A program made the translations under genes and the position numbers. 39,179 nucleotides of DNA, taken from contig DHVZ01000020.1 in the NCBI GenBank assembly GCA_002412925.1, positions 1 to 39,179 of the forward strand, given 5' to 3'. How positions within the stretch are numbered: position 1 is the first letter of the stretch; each line of letters begins with the position of its first letter. The notes beneath the pieces were generated by a model. The model saw nothing but the letters and a program-made list of their open reading frames with translations. It was not told where the DNA came from and did not search any database. Shown in pieces: positions 22,780 to 30,700 of the stretch. This stretch comes from Anaerolineales bacterium UBA5195 (GTDB lineage: Bacteria; Chloroflexota; Anaerolineae; Anaerolineales; Villigracilaceae).

Positions 22780-24687
22780 TCACTCTTCTGCCAGGACGAT
22801 GATCTTGTCCTCAAGAGTGAAGATCACCTCTTCGGATTTCGGGGGATTGGTGCGCACCCCATAGGATTTTCCAGCATTGTGCTGTTCACCGATGATGCGA
22901 TAACCGATTGCCACCTCCCCCCGGCGGCGGGCTGCCTCAACAACGGTATAAAAATTGACGGGTTGGCCGGTTTCCACATAATCGGCAACTGGTTTGAGAT
23001 ACAGTTCCGACCCTTCGGGGTCGAACAGGTCGGTAAAGACGGGGTCCAGGTCCCCATTCTCGGAAAGCTGCGACATCATCAAGCTGATCAGGTGGTCGCT
23101 GACGATGAAATCATCCACCTTGGTCACTTCGGCCAGTTCACGGTTGCGCAGGTCTAGCATTTCACTGACGATGGAGAAGGGCGTCTCGTCTTTTTCAGCG
23201 ATGTCGCGCAGGTGCAGGAGCGTGATCAGGGTGCGGGCGTCGGCAACCTGGAGATCAAGGGTGGTATCGGCCAGCACAATGACATGGTCATATTCAGCGA
23301 TCTTGAGTTCGTCGAGCAGGCTGCGGTTGGTGGTATCTCCGGCCTGGAAGCTGAGTTTTTGGTTCTTGAGTTGGCTGCAAGCCTTAACCTCGGCTGCAAA
23401 ACCTTGATCAGCGAAAACCGTGACGGTGGAACCTTTGGCAACGTAATTATCCAACTCACGGATGATGACCGGCGCAGAGGCGTTCCAGCCAATCAGCAAG
23501 CCTTTTTCAGGCTGGGCGGCGGCACGCTGCGAGGCGTTGTGAATCAACTCCGCACGGACCGGAGGGTTGGTCAGCCCCGAGAGTTTGAGGGTATCGTCAT
23601 CGGCGGCGATGGCAATCACCTGGTCGCCAGGGGCAATCCGCGTGTCCATCGGCGGGTTGAGCGCTACGCTCCCATCAACTTGGCTCAAGCCGATCACCAT
23701 TGAGTCTTCATAAGCATTGAGGGCATCGCCAAAGGTCTTCCCAGAAAGCGATGGTTCGGCTTTGAAATAGATTTCGTCTCCGCCAAAATCGAGCAATTCG
23801 GTGTAAACCATCGAAAGCCCCGATTGACGGCTGGTTTGCGCCGTAACGCGGGCGATGACATCGCCGGTCAGGACGGCGTGCAAATCGTCCCTTTCGCCGA
23901 TCATCTGCAAGACATTCAGGTTGCGCTGGTCTGAAATTTGGGTGACGATATGATAGGGTTCGGCGCGCCGGTTGGGATTATTAGTCAGCGCCAGGGCTGT
24001 CTTGATCACATAGGAATCGGGGTCGCCGGCTTCGGGCGGCAGGATGATGATGATGGCGCGCGCAGTATGCGGGCTGATAATTTCCAACTCGGTCGGATCG
24101 ATAGGCGCGCCCGAGCGGCAGATAACTTTGGTTTTGCCGGTTGGCCCAACCCGCTCGCGGATTTCTTCTTCCATCTCGACTTTGTCTTTGTCAGCCAGGA
24201 TGGCGATGACGCCGCTTTTCTGGTTTTCATTGGCAGTGACAATTTCGGGGACAATGGTGAAGACCTGGGGCGACCAGCCCAGGATGACAGTGTGGTTCGA
24301 CTCGAGCACGCGCGAGCGGCCTTTGCGCAGCTCTTCGATTTTGCCTTCCACGCCAGCGGTCAGCACACCAATCAGGGTGCTGATGATGAAGACACCGCCC
24401 AGGGTGACGCCAAACATGACGAGACGGAAACCCCAGCCGGCATCCCCGCCCATCGTTCCGGCGTCGAGGGTGCGCATCAGGCCCATCCAGGCGGCTTCGA
24501 TAAAACCGGGGCTGTCGCTGCCATCAGGAGCCAGGAAACGGCCACCCAGGCTGACAAAAGCGGCAGAAATGAAAATAATCAGCAAAGAAATAACTCCCAG
24601 CCCGCCGATCAGGGCCAGGGTGCCGCGTGACATATAATTATCGAACCAGTAATTCCAACGTTCTTTCAGGGTGGGTTGGGGTGACAT
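22780..24687 (-). CDS. CASTOR/POLLUX-type ion channel with RCK domains
   Basis: Integral membrane channel of 635 residues, related to the plant nuclear channels CASTOR and POLLUX and their bacterial homologues. There is one N-terminal membrane helix (about 24-47), a pore-loop-like segment (about 63-85) and a second helix (about 88-112). Two large RCK/TrkA_N-like regions follow: TVILGWSPQVFTIVPEI and, from about 390, KGLLIGWNASAPVIIREL. Between them is the family's GDEIYF segment and a TrkA_C-like part. It has a GGAGG site and a leader of about 80 bases behind a minus-strand TATAAT at 24773-24778. That leader shares a sequence with the one at 30551-30638. Ion selectivity cannot be told. Confidence 0.88.
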   Translation of the reverse strand: MSPQPTLKERWNYWFDNYMSRGTLALIGGLGVISLLIIFISAAFVSLGGRFLAPDGSDSPGFIEAAWMGLMRTLDAGTMGGDAGWGFRLVMFGVTLGGVFIISTLIGVLTAGVEGKIEELRKGRSRVLESNHTVILGWSPQVFTIVPEIVTANENQKSGVIAILADKDKVEMEEEIRERVGPTGKTKVICRSGAPIDPTELEIISPHTARAIIIILPPEAGDPDSYVIKTALALTNNPNRRAEPYHIVTQISDQRNLNVLQMIGERDDLHAVLTGDVIARVTAQTSRQSGLSMVYTELLDFGGDEIYFKAEPSLSGKTFGDALNAYEDSMVIGLSQVDGSVALNPPMDTRIAPGDQVIAIAADDDTLKLSGLTNPPVRAELIHNASQRAAAQPEKGLLIGWNASAPVIIRELDNYVAKGSTVTVFADQGFAAEVKACSQLKNQKLSFQAGDTTNRSLLDELKIAEYDHVIVLADTTLDLQVADARTLITLLHLRDIAEKDETPFSIVSEMLDLRNRELAEVTKVDDFIVSDHLISLMMSQLSENGDLDPVFTDLFDPEGSELYLKPVADYVETGQPVNFYTVVEAARRRGEVAIGYRIIGEQHNAGKSYGVRTNPPKSEEVIFTLEDKIIVLAEE

Positions 24688-24705
24688 CAGGCCTCCATGA
24701 GAATT

Positions 24706-24746
24706 TCAGTACTTCACTAAAGTTGAAAGGATTTCCGAGATGTTTC
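24706..24746 (-). promoter_or_regulatory. Shared leader element, copy A (CASTOR/POLLUX gene)
   Basis: On the minus strand gaaacatctc is followed directly by ggaaatcctttcaacttt and agtgaagtactga. Copy B at 30551-30638 has the same 10 bases and 29 of the 31 that follow, but with a 47-base hairpin between them. The element starts about 20 bases after the predicted transcription start. Confidence 0.65.
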
Positions 24747-24772
24747 GCAAACTGCTGAATTTAAGCTGTGCA

Positions 24773-24828
24773 AATTATACGCCCACTGGCAATTTCTGTT
24801 TGACCCATCTGGCGATTGTGCCTATACT
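24773..24828. promoter_or_regulatory. Divergent promoters, CASTOR/POLLUX gene and UPF0173 gene
   Basis: Plus strand: TTGACC (24800-24805), 17 bases, TATACT (24823-24828), a near-consensus housekeeping promoter about 27 bases before the UPF0173 start. Minus strand: TATAAT (24773-24778) for the channel gene with an unclear -35. Confidence 0.7.
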
Positions 24829-24855
24829 TATAAAATAACCCTGGAGGTAAATGAT

Positions 24856-25542
24856 ATGACCAACAAATTGACCTGGTTCGGGCACGCCACGCTCGGTCTT
24901 GAGACTGGCGGCCAACACCTGCTGATCGACCCGTTCTTTAGCGGCAACCCGGCGGCCACGGCCAAAGCCGAGCAGGTGGCTGCGGATTTCATCCTGGTCA
25001 CGCATGGCCACGGCGACCATGTCGGCGACACCGTCAGCATCGCCAAGCGCACCGGTGCGACAGTTATCGCCAATGCCGAGATCAGCGGCTGGATGGGCAA
25101 ACAGGGGGTGGATAATACCCACGCCCAGCATATCGGCGGAGGCTACCACTATCCGTTCGGGTATTTAAAGCTGACCCTGGCCCTGCACGGCTCCGCCCTA
25201 CCCGACGGTTCGAACGGCGGCAACCCGGCCGGTTTCCTGCTGACAACCACCGACGCCAAAAAAATCTACATCGCCGGGGATACCGGTCTGTTCGGCGACA
25301 TGCAATTGATCGGCGAGGAGGGCCTGGAGGTGGCGGTCATCCCGATTGGCGACAACTACACCATGGGCCCCAACGATGCCTTGCGCGCCGTCAAACTGCT
25401 CGCGCCAAAACACGTCATCCCAATCCATTTCAGCACCTGGGAAGTGATCAAACAGAATCCTGACGACTGGGCAGCGCGCGTCACCAAGGAGACTGGCGCA
25501 CAGGTGCATGTGCTCAAGCCAGGTGAAAGTTTCACCTTCTAA
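24856..25542 (+). CDS. UPF0173 / UlaG-like metal-dependent hydrolase
   Basis: Metallo-beta-lactamase-fold protein of 228 residues. The N terminus NKLTWFGHATLGLE carries the first His, H10, typical of this subgroup. The main metal motif is VTHGHGDHVGD (H50, H52, D54, H55), the next ligand is Asp in YIAGDTGLFGD, and the last His is in HVIPIHFSTWE. Relatives include ascorbate-6-phosphate lactonase, but most UPF0173 members have no assigned substrate. GGAGG lies eight bases before the ATG, and the promoter is close to consensus. The gene downstream starts five bases after the stop. Confidence 0.9.
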   Translation: MTNKLTWFGHATLGLETGGQHLLIDPFFSGNPAATAKAEQVAADFILVTHGHGDHVGDTVSIAKRTGATVIANAEISGWMGKQGVDNTHAQHIGGGYHYPFGYLKLTLALHGSALPDGSNGGNPAGFLLTTTDAKKIYIAGDTGLFGDMQLIGEEGLEVAVIPIGDNYTMGPNDALRAVKLLAPKHVIPIHFSTWEVIKQNPDDWAARVTKETGAQVHVLKPGESFTF

Positions 25543-25547
25543 AGCGC

Positions 25548-26054
25548 ATGTCTACAGATTCCAACCCTTCGCCCACCCAATCGCGCGGCTGCGCCATCTT
25601 GTTTGCCCTGCCGTTCGTGGCCGCAGGCGGGTACATCATGGCAATTTCATTGGGCCTCCTGCCTGCCGATCCAGAAGCGTTCAAAGCGCCGCGCCTGGTG
25701 GTAGCTGGCGCTGGCGCCATCTTTGTCCTGGGCGGGATGCTGGTCCTGCTGCAAGGTTCCTTTGACCCCGGAGGACAGCAGACCGCGATTTATAAATGGC
25801 TTGAGTTTTTCATCGTTGGCGGGTTTCTGATCCTCTTTGCAGCGATTTTCATGTGGGTAGGGTTTGGTCCTGGCGAACGCACGTTTCAAACCGAAACCAC
25901 CATCGGCCCGGTCACGACCAGCGGCGAGGGAGACTCTTTGACTGGGCGCTGCGTTTTTGGCGTATTCGGCCTGGGAACGCTCCTGGCTGCCCTGTTTTTT
26001 ATCTACAAAAAGCTGATGACCCTGCCCATGAGCAGCGATGAGTCCCTGGAGTGA
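25548..26054 (+). CDS. Polytopic membrane protein of unknown function
   Basis: Protein of 168 residues with four predicted membrane helices: about 16-37, 48-68, 85-106 and 136-154. Between helices 3 and 4 lies an extracytoplasmic loop with GERTFQTETTIGPVTTSGEG. The layout (paired helices with a small outer domain) recalls DUF3592-type proteins, but I see no firm motif. It starts five bases after the UPF0173 stop and so is co-transcribed; a strong hairpin follows. I do not know its function. Confidence 0.75.
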   Translation: MSTDSNPSPTQSRGCAILFALPFVAAGGYIMAISLGLLPADPEAFKAPRLVVAGAGAIFVLGGMLVLLQGSFDPGGQQTAIYKWLEFFIVGGFLILFAAIFMWVGFGPGERTFQTETTIGPVTTSGEGDSLTGRCVFGVFGLGTLLAALFFIYKKLMTLPMSSDESLE

Positions 26055-26056
26055 AG

Positions 26057-26092
26057 AGTGACGGTCACCTGGCAGGTGACCGTCACTTTGAC
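26057..26092 (+). terminator. Strong hairpin after the UPF0173 operon
   Basis: Perfect 14-base arms agtgacggtcacct (26057-26070) and aggtgaccgtcact (26074-26087), loop ggc, followed by ttgac. The T run is weak. Confidence 0.65.
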
Positions 26093-26188
26093 AACACTTT
26101 TGATAACCTGAGAATCTCTGGGTAGAACCCGCAATTAGGGACAGGCGAGCAGCGGGACAGGCAGGGAAATACTTGGAGATCTACGCTT

Positions 26189-26758
26189 TTACCACAACCC
26201 AAAACCCCAGAAAGGCATCATTAACTGGCTGATCCAGGCAAAGATCGGGGGGGAAAGCTGGTAACCGATCAAGGCAAACACAATCCCCACGATGGCCCCA
26301 GCAGCAACATCCGAGAGATAATGAACACCCATCGCCACGCGCGCCAGCGAAACCAGCGGCGCCCAGACCCAGAGGACAATCGCGAGCCAATCCGGGCCGA
26401 GAAGTGCGCCCAGGACCGCAATCAAAAACGCGCGCGCCGCATGGCCAGAGGGAAAAGAATGCGGGTCAGTATTGCGGTAAATCGCGCCCCATTCGCCTTC
26501 AGGGCGTTTGCGGCGGATGGTGAATTTGAGTATCATCACGACTGCGGCCAGCAGTGAAATCCAAAAGAGTTCATAAACCGCCCAGCGCTTCCAAAAAACA
26601 TTTCCGGCAAACCAGAGGATGACCATGGCCAGCCCCCAGAACCAGGAATCGCCCGAATGGGCAAAAAACATGGCAATACTGCGTAAAAGACCAGGTTTTT
26701 CAGCCACCCGCAGGGCATACGATCCATCCCGGTCGAGTTCGAGAATTTTTCTGAACAA
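26189..26758 (-). CDS. PAP2-family membrane phosphatase
   Basis: Membrane phosphatase of 189 residues, of the type that acts on phosphatidic acid, undecaprenyl pyrophosphate or similar lipids. The three active-site motifs are complete: KFTIRRKRP (78-86), SFPSGH (101-106, catalytic H106) and SLARVAMGVHYLSD with R140, H146 and D150. About five membrane helices surround them. The start is TTG at 26758, preceded by AAGGAG at a good distance; the nearby ATG at 26766 is in another frame. The gene stands alone; a dispersed repeat separates it from the nucleotidyltransferase gene upstream. The exact lipid is not predictable. Confidence 0.88.
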   Translation of the reverse strand: MFRKILELDRDGSYALRVAEKPGLLRSIAMFFAHSGDSWFWGLAMVILWFAGNVFWKRWAVYELFWISLLAAVVMILKFTIRRKRPEGEWGAIYRNTDPHSFPSGHAARAFLIAVLGALLGPDWLAIVLWVWAPLVSLARVAMGVHYLSDVAAGAIVGIVFALIGYQLSPPIFAWISQLMMPFWGFGLW

Positions 26759-26769
26759 ATATGCACTCC

Positions 26770-26915
26770 TTACAATATCATTACGAGAAGGCCGAAGGCC
26801 AACAAAGCAATCTCTGGTTTACAAAACTCACCTTATCGAGCCGCATTTTCCAGATTAAGCGGGGATTGCTTCGTCGGGTTTCGATACGGCGAAAGAACAT
26901 CGCCTACTCAACCCT
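26770..26915. repeat. Dispersed imperfect palindromic repeat (copy 2)
   Basis: Contains atcattacgagaaggccgaa, caaagcaatctctgg, ggggattgcttcgtcggg and gtttcgatacgg, then ctactcaaccct. The aagcaatc/gattgctt arms and the flanking words match copy 1 at 7966-8078; the last part matches the T-box leader segment at 16573-16630. Confidence 0.6.
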
Positions 26916-27705
26916 CCTCCATTAGACTTGGTATAGTATCTGGTATTGCTAAATCTGCGCGCATGATTTCGAGCTGGTGCGGCTTGTCCACATCCATGCC
27001 AGCTTCGGCCCACGGCCAGATGAGGGCTTTGCCGTGAATCCCGATCCGTTCGCAGACCCGTTTGACCAGGTCATCCAGCGTTAGCTGACGGAGCGCAGCC
27101 AGGAACAGCGTGCCAAATCCGATGATGGCAGCCTGCCTAAGAGGGGATTTGCGGTTGCCAATCAGAGCCTCCCACATCTCCAGGTGTTCGATGGCCATGC
27201 GCACGTGGGCGGCATTGATATCCGCGCCGCAAACATCCATTCCTTTGAGATGTGTCCACGTTCGGCGTGAATCTGGGAAGCGTTTTTCCATCGCTTCGCG
27301 CGGAATGATGCCATAGTAGAGGTCAGCCGGTTCCTTCTCGATTTCTTCCACCAGCCAATCCACCATCTCTGTCGTCAAGGCCGGGATGTCTGATGAGACA
27401 ACCAGCACACGCTCTGTTTGGGGGTTGAGTTCCACCGCTTTTTTGACCCCGGCAACAATGTTCGCCAACATGCGGCCTTCGCTCGAAAGGAAATACGTGG
27501 GTTTGGAACAGACCACACCGCTTTTTTCGCTCATCCCAATGATGATGACATTGTCCACCTTTTTGGAGGCGGATAAAGCCTCGAGCACCCATTGGATCAT
27601 GGGCTTCCCGGCGATATCGAGCATGGCCTTGGAATGGCCTTCGGTGTAGGGGTACAACGGGTCTTCGGGCAGTGGAATCCCACCGGCAGTCACAATTGCA
27701 TCCAT
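26908..27705 (-). CDS. MobA/GlmU-like nucleotidyltransferase
   Basis: NTP-transferase-fold protein of 265 residues. The N terminus DAIVTAGGIPLP is a variant of the LAAGxGTRM loop, followed by GHSKAMLDIAGKPMIQWVL, where the Lys would bind the nucleotide phosphates. The metal-binding Asp is in VLVVSSDIPALT. The C-terminal part is helical. It could transfer a nucleotide to a sugar phosphate, a polyol phosphate or a cofactor; nothing in the sequence decides. A -10 TATAAT (27762-27767) and a perfect palindrome precede it. It lies 72 bases downstream of the quinate-dehydrogenase-like gene on the same strand. Confidence 0.8.
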   Translation of the reverse strand: MDAIVTAGGIPLPEDPLYPYTEGHSKAMLDIAGKPMIQWVLEALSASKKVDNVIIIGMSEKSGVVCSKPTYFLSSEGRMLANIVAGVKKAVELNPQTERVLVVSSDIPALTTEMVDWLVEEIEKEPADLYYGIIPREAMEKRFPDSRRTWTHLKGMDVCGADINAAHVRMAIEHLEMWEALIGNRKSPLRQAAIIGFGTLFLAALRQLTLDDLVKRVCERIGIHGKALIWPWAEAGMDVDKPHQLEIMRADLAIPDTIPSLMEEG

Positions 27706-27729
27706 AAAAGTGCTCCTACGTTAAGATCA

Positions 27730-27767
27730 GTTAGGACAGCAGTTGGACTGCTGTCCTAACCATTATA
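27730..27767 (-). promoter_or_regulatory. -10 box followed by a perfect palindrome at +1
   Basis: Minus-strand TATAAT (27762-27767), then perfect 13-base arms gttaggacagcag (27730-27742) and ctgctgtcctaac (27748-27760). The predicted start at about 27755 lies inside the right arm. There is no T run, so operator or 5' hairpin is more likely than terminator. Confidence 0.55.
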
Positions 27768-27777
27768 TAAGCTTAAA

Positions 27778-28683
27778 TTAGTTTAATTCCTGCAACTGAG
27801 GCTGGAAATCGAATTTTTCAAGCAATTCGCTGTATTCAGCCAGGGTCAGCGGACGTCCCTTGCCAGAAACAGCCACCAGCGCAGCTTCCATCATGTTCGT
27901 TCCAAAAGAGCGGCCCTCCAGCACCGGCGTTGTAGTCACCAGATATTTGATCCCCACTTTACGGAACAATTCAGTATCTTCAGGCGTGGTGGTGTTGGTC
28001 ACGACAATTTTTCCCTTCATATCCTCGGGCATGTAGCGCTTGATGTAATGGCAGTCTCCGGCTACAACCGTGGCCTGGTAGAAATATTTGGAAAACTTTG
28101 GTTTGCGCTCTTCCTGCTTCTCGCCAACCGGATAAATCCACTCGAAGGGCAGGCGCGTGGCGAGTGGCAGGAGCAAGGCCGCCACAAACTTGATTTGTTT
28201 GTCGGTATGTAACGGGATGGGAAGATCCAACGAAAAGAGCATATCGCCAAAAGTGCACTTAAACCCGGCATCCAGGAAGGAGCGCGTCAGGCCCCAGCGG
28301 TCGGCGCCGGTCATGATCAGGGCTGTCTTGCCCATTTTGTGGATGTAATCTCCAAGTTTTTCCAGGATGAACGGGGCAGCCTTGTTTTCGAGCGTGTTCC
28401 GCAGGCCGGAACCGTCCACAACGGGAGTCTGCTTGATGAAGCGCACCATCGGCTTGACGGAATGAAACTCATACCATTTGCCGTCCACCAGGATGCCCAG
28501 GTCTCCGCCGCCGACGCCGAAGGCATCGACCGTGCCATCAAGTTCCTTGTATTTCAAGGCGGCGGCTTCCATGTCGCCATCGGTGCCGATGCGTTCGAGG
28601 CTGATTTTTTCGCCCAACAAGGTCATTTCGACCGCTTTGTCGCGCTTCGAAGAACCGATACTAATACTGACTGCTCGTTTCAT
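27778..28683 (-). CDS. Conserved protein, quinate 5-dehydrogenase-like annotation
   Basis: Protein of 301 residues starting MKRAVSISIGSSKRDKAVEM; GGAGG upstream supports the ATG at 28683 over the one five codons earlier. Conserved-looking words are ERIGTDGDMEAAA, DAFGVGGGDLGI, TPVVDGSGLRNTLE, GDMLFSLDLPIPL and IVVTNTTTPEDTE, the last followed by a Gly-rich end. From memory, close relatives are labelled quinate 5-dehydrogenase in databases, but I see no clear NAD-binding GxGxxG fingerprint and regard that name as weak. It is followed by the nucleotidyltransferase gene on the same strand; the two are found side by side but have separate promoters. Confidence 0.7.
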   Translation of the reverse strand: MKRAVSISIGSSKRDKAVEMTLLGEKISLERIGTDGDMEAAALKYKELDGTVDAFGVGGGDLGILVDGKWYEFHSVKPMVRFIKQTPVVDGSGLRNTLENKAAPFILEKLGDYIHKMGKTALIMTGADRWGLTRSFLDAGFKCTFGDMLFSLDLPIPLHTDKQIKFVAALLLPLATRLPFEWIYPVGEKQEERKPKFSKYFYQATVVAGDCHYIKRYMPEDMKGKIVVTNTTTPEDTELFRKVGIKYLVTTTPVLEGRSFGTNMMEAALVAVSGKGRPLTLAEYSELLEKFDFQPQLQELN

Positions 28684-28870
28684 CAGGCATTCCTCCACGA
28701 AGACAAATTTTCATGAGTATACACCCGCGGGATATTTCTGAAAATAACCATTTGTCGAACCGTACCCTTTATTTTGTTGCCATCAGCAAAACCAAAATGT
28801 ACCAACTTCCTGAAAAGCAACTTGCCGCTGGCGTGACCAGCGGCAAATTTTTGGTTCCATAGTGCTTGCA

Positions 28871-29497
28871 TTAATACGGCTTCGCCAACAGTTCGTCCAG
28901 CACCTTTTTGGACGAGGCATCCACCACGGCGTGTTGAGATTGTCCGTGGGCGTCCATCGTCACCACGGCGGGGAAATCTTTGACTTCGATGACCCAGAAG
29001 GCCTCCGGGACGCCAAACTCCAGCTTGTAGACGCCCAGCACCTGCTTGACCGACTGCGCAATATACGAAGCCGCGCCGCCGATGGCATGGAAATAGACGC
29101 CGGGGGCTTCCTGGCAGCCTGTGAGCGTCTTCGGGCCCATCCCGCCTTTGCCAATCACGCCCTTGAGGTTGAAATGCTTCATCACATCCGCCTGGTAGGG
29201 TTCCTCGCGGATCGAGGTGGTCGGCCCGGCAGCCACAAATTTATAATCTTTCGTGTCCAACCCAGAAACGACCGGCCCGCAGTGATAGATCACGCCACCG
29301 TCCAACAGCTTTTTGAGCGCTTCGTACGATTCCAGGTCATCGTCCTGGGGCTCGCGGGTTTTCTTGATAAAGGTATCGATCATCCACTTGTGGGCCGCGT
29401 CGCGCCCGGTGACCATGACGCCGGTCAGCAGCACCGGTTCGCCAACTTTCAGGCTGCGGATGGTTTCATCGCTGATGGGAATGGTTATTTCACGCAT
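28871..29497 (-). CDS. Class I fumarate hydratase, beta (C-terminal) subunit
   Basis: Small subunit of the iron-sulfur, two-subunit class I fumarase, 208 residues. It starts MREITIPISDETIRSLKVGE, as the family does; the longer frame to 29602 crosses an intergenic palindrome and is rejected. Characteristic words are VLLTGVMVTGRDAAHK, YHCGPVV, AAGPTTSIRE and KGVIGKGGMG. Together with the alpha chain it would hydrate fumarate to malate in the TCA cycle. L-tartrate dehydratase is a related alternative, but the fumarase reading is more usual. It lies 44 bases after the alpha gene, with a 28-base palindrome between them. Confidence 0.88.
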   Translation of the reverse strand: MREITIPISDETIRSLKVGEPVLLTGVMVTGRDAAHKWMIDTFIKKTREPQDDDLESYEALKKLLDGGVIYHCGPVVSGLDTKDYKFVAAGPTTSIREEPYQADVMKHFNLKGVIGKGGMGPKTLTGCQEAPGVYFHAIGGAASYIAQSVKQVLGVYKLEFGVPEAFWVIEVKDFPAVVTMDAHGQSQHAVVDASSKKVLDELLAKPY

Positions 29498-29510
29498 GGT
29501 TTTCTCTCCA

Positions 29511-29538
29511 GTAGGGGCGAAGCATGCTTCGCCCCTAC
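29511..29538. repeat. Perfect 28-base palindrome between the fumarase genes
   Basis: gtaggggcgaagcatgcttc plus gcccctac is fully self-complementary. It is of the same type as 18527-18551. It sits 13 bases upstream of the beta-subunit ATG. Confidence 0.8.
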
Positions 29539-29541
29539 GCG

Positions 29542-30417
29542 TTAATCGCAGGTCACCTGGTCGCCCTTCACCGTCATCTTTCGACGGCGATAGGCCCAGC
29601 ACATATAAGACACCGAGACGAAAAACGAGGCGGGCAGCCGGTGCATCCCGGTGATCTTGGTATCGATGACTGTCGTCTGGCCGCCAAAGCCCATCGGGCC
29701 GATGCCCAGGGTGTTGGCCTCGCTCGTCAGGCGTTCTTCGAGCGCAGCCAGCTTCGGGTCGGCATTGCGCACGCCCAACTTATCGAACAAAACTTCTTTG
29801 GATTTGTAGTAGGATGATCCCCGGTCGCCGCCGACAGCCACCCCCAGGATGCCCGGCGCGCAGCCCTGACCCTGCGCCTTTTGGACCGCATCCAGGACAA
29901 CTTTCCGCACCCCGGCCAGGTCGCGGCCCGCGCCCAGGCGGCTATCGGGCAGGGAATACTGCGCCCCGACGTTTTCGCACCCGCCGCCTTTGAGCATCAA
30001 CTCGATGGTCAATTCCTCACCTTCGACTTCTTCGAAGTGGACCGAGGGAAAATCCTCGCCGCCCAGGTTGTTGCCGCTGTTTTTATCGTAGATCGCATCC
30101 ACGGCATTCGGGCGCATGTAGCTTTTCTTGGTGGCCTGCACCATTGCGTTGCGGATTTGTTCCTTCAGCTTGCGCGTGCTCCAGCCTTCGGGGTGGTAAA
30201 CGTAGAAAATCGGCGTCCCGGTATCCTGACAGATTGGCGTGGATTGGGCACGGGAGAGTTCGACATTTTTCATCACCGTTTCCAGCGCGCCGCGCGCCGC
30301 CGAGCCAGGCGCTTCTTTTTCCACCGCCTCACGCAGGCGTGCTTCCACGTCCACAGGCAGATCAGTGGAGGTACGGCGGATCAATTCCAGGATTTTTTCG
30401 GTTAAATCTGGCTGCAT
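29542..30417 (-). CDS. Class I fumarate hydratase, alpha (N-terminal) subunit
   Basis: Iron-sulfur subunit of 291 residues. The likely cluster ligands are C63 in TPICQDTGTP, C147 in GGGCENVG and C186 in GQGCAPGILG. GVAVGGDRGSS and GIGPMGFGGQTTV are further family marks. GGAGG before the ATG at 30417 supports the start. The oxygen-labile 4Fe-4S enzyme fits an anaerobic or microaerobic life. The beta gene follows after a palindrome of 28 bases that could change mRNA stability or the ratio of the two chains. Confidence 0.9.
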   Translation of the reverse strand: MQPDLTEKILELIRRTSTDLPVDVEARLREAVEKEAPGSAARGALETVMKNVELSRAQSTPICQDTGTPIFYVYHPEGWSTRKLKEQIRNAMVQATKKSYMRPNAVDAIYDKNSGNNLGGEDFPSVHFEEVEGEELTIELMLKGGGCENVGAQYSLPDSRLGAGRDLAGVRKVVLDAVQKAQGQGCAPGILGVAVGGDRGSSYYKSKEVLFDKLGVRNADPKLAALEERLTSEANTLGIGPMGFGGQTTVIDTKITGMHRLPASFFVSVSYMCWAYRRRKMTVKGDQVTCD

Positions 30418-30536
30418 GGTTGCCTCCGTTTAGGTTGACGGATTAATGATACCGCGAAATCGTTAATTCGGAGCGAGTCTGGCCCCGGAATTGCGGCCTT
30501 TCGGGATCCCCAGGAGAACTCTGGCGTTTTGATTGA

Positions 30537-30542
30537 TATAAT
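30537..30542 (+). promoter_or_regulatory. -10 box of the glycosyltransferase operon
   Basis: TATAAT at 30537-30542 (extended by gatt upstream). Predicted start near 30549 and a leader of about 150 bases. No convincing -35. Confidence 0.5.
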
Positions 30543-30550
30543 CAGTCCAC

Positions 30551-30638
30551 GAAACATCTCACAGAAGCCCGATGTTGGGCGTACGCCCGCCGCGCACACC
30601 CAACATCGGAAATTCTTTCAACTTTCGTGAAGTACTGA
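30551..30638 (+). promoter_or_regulatory. Shared leader element, copy B (glycosyltransferase operon)
   Basis: gaaacatctc (30551-30560), then a 47-base insert with a ccgatgttggg/cccaacatcgg hairpin (30569-30609), then the conserved ggaaattctttcaacttt and cgtgaagtactga (30608-30638). cacgaaa (30548-30554) can pair with tttcgtg (30623-30629). caacttt (30619-30625) can instead pair with aaagttg (30665-30671) near the ribosome-binding site. The intergenic stretch 30418-30700 holds no gene. Confidence 0.6.
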
Positions 30639-30700
30639 TCATCCTTTTTGTGGTGATAATTCCTTTAAAGTTGTTTCTGGACGATTGTTGAGGAGACTTC

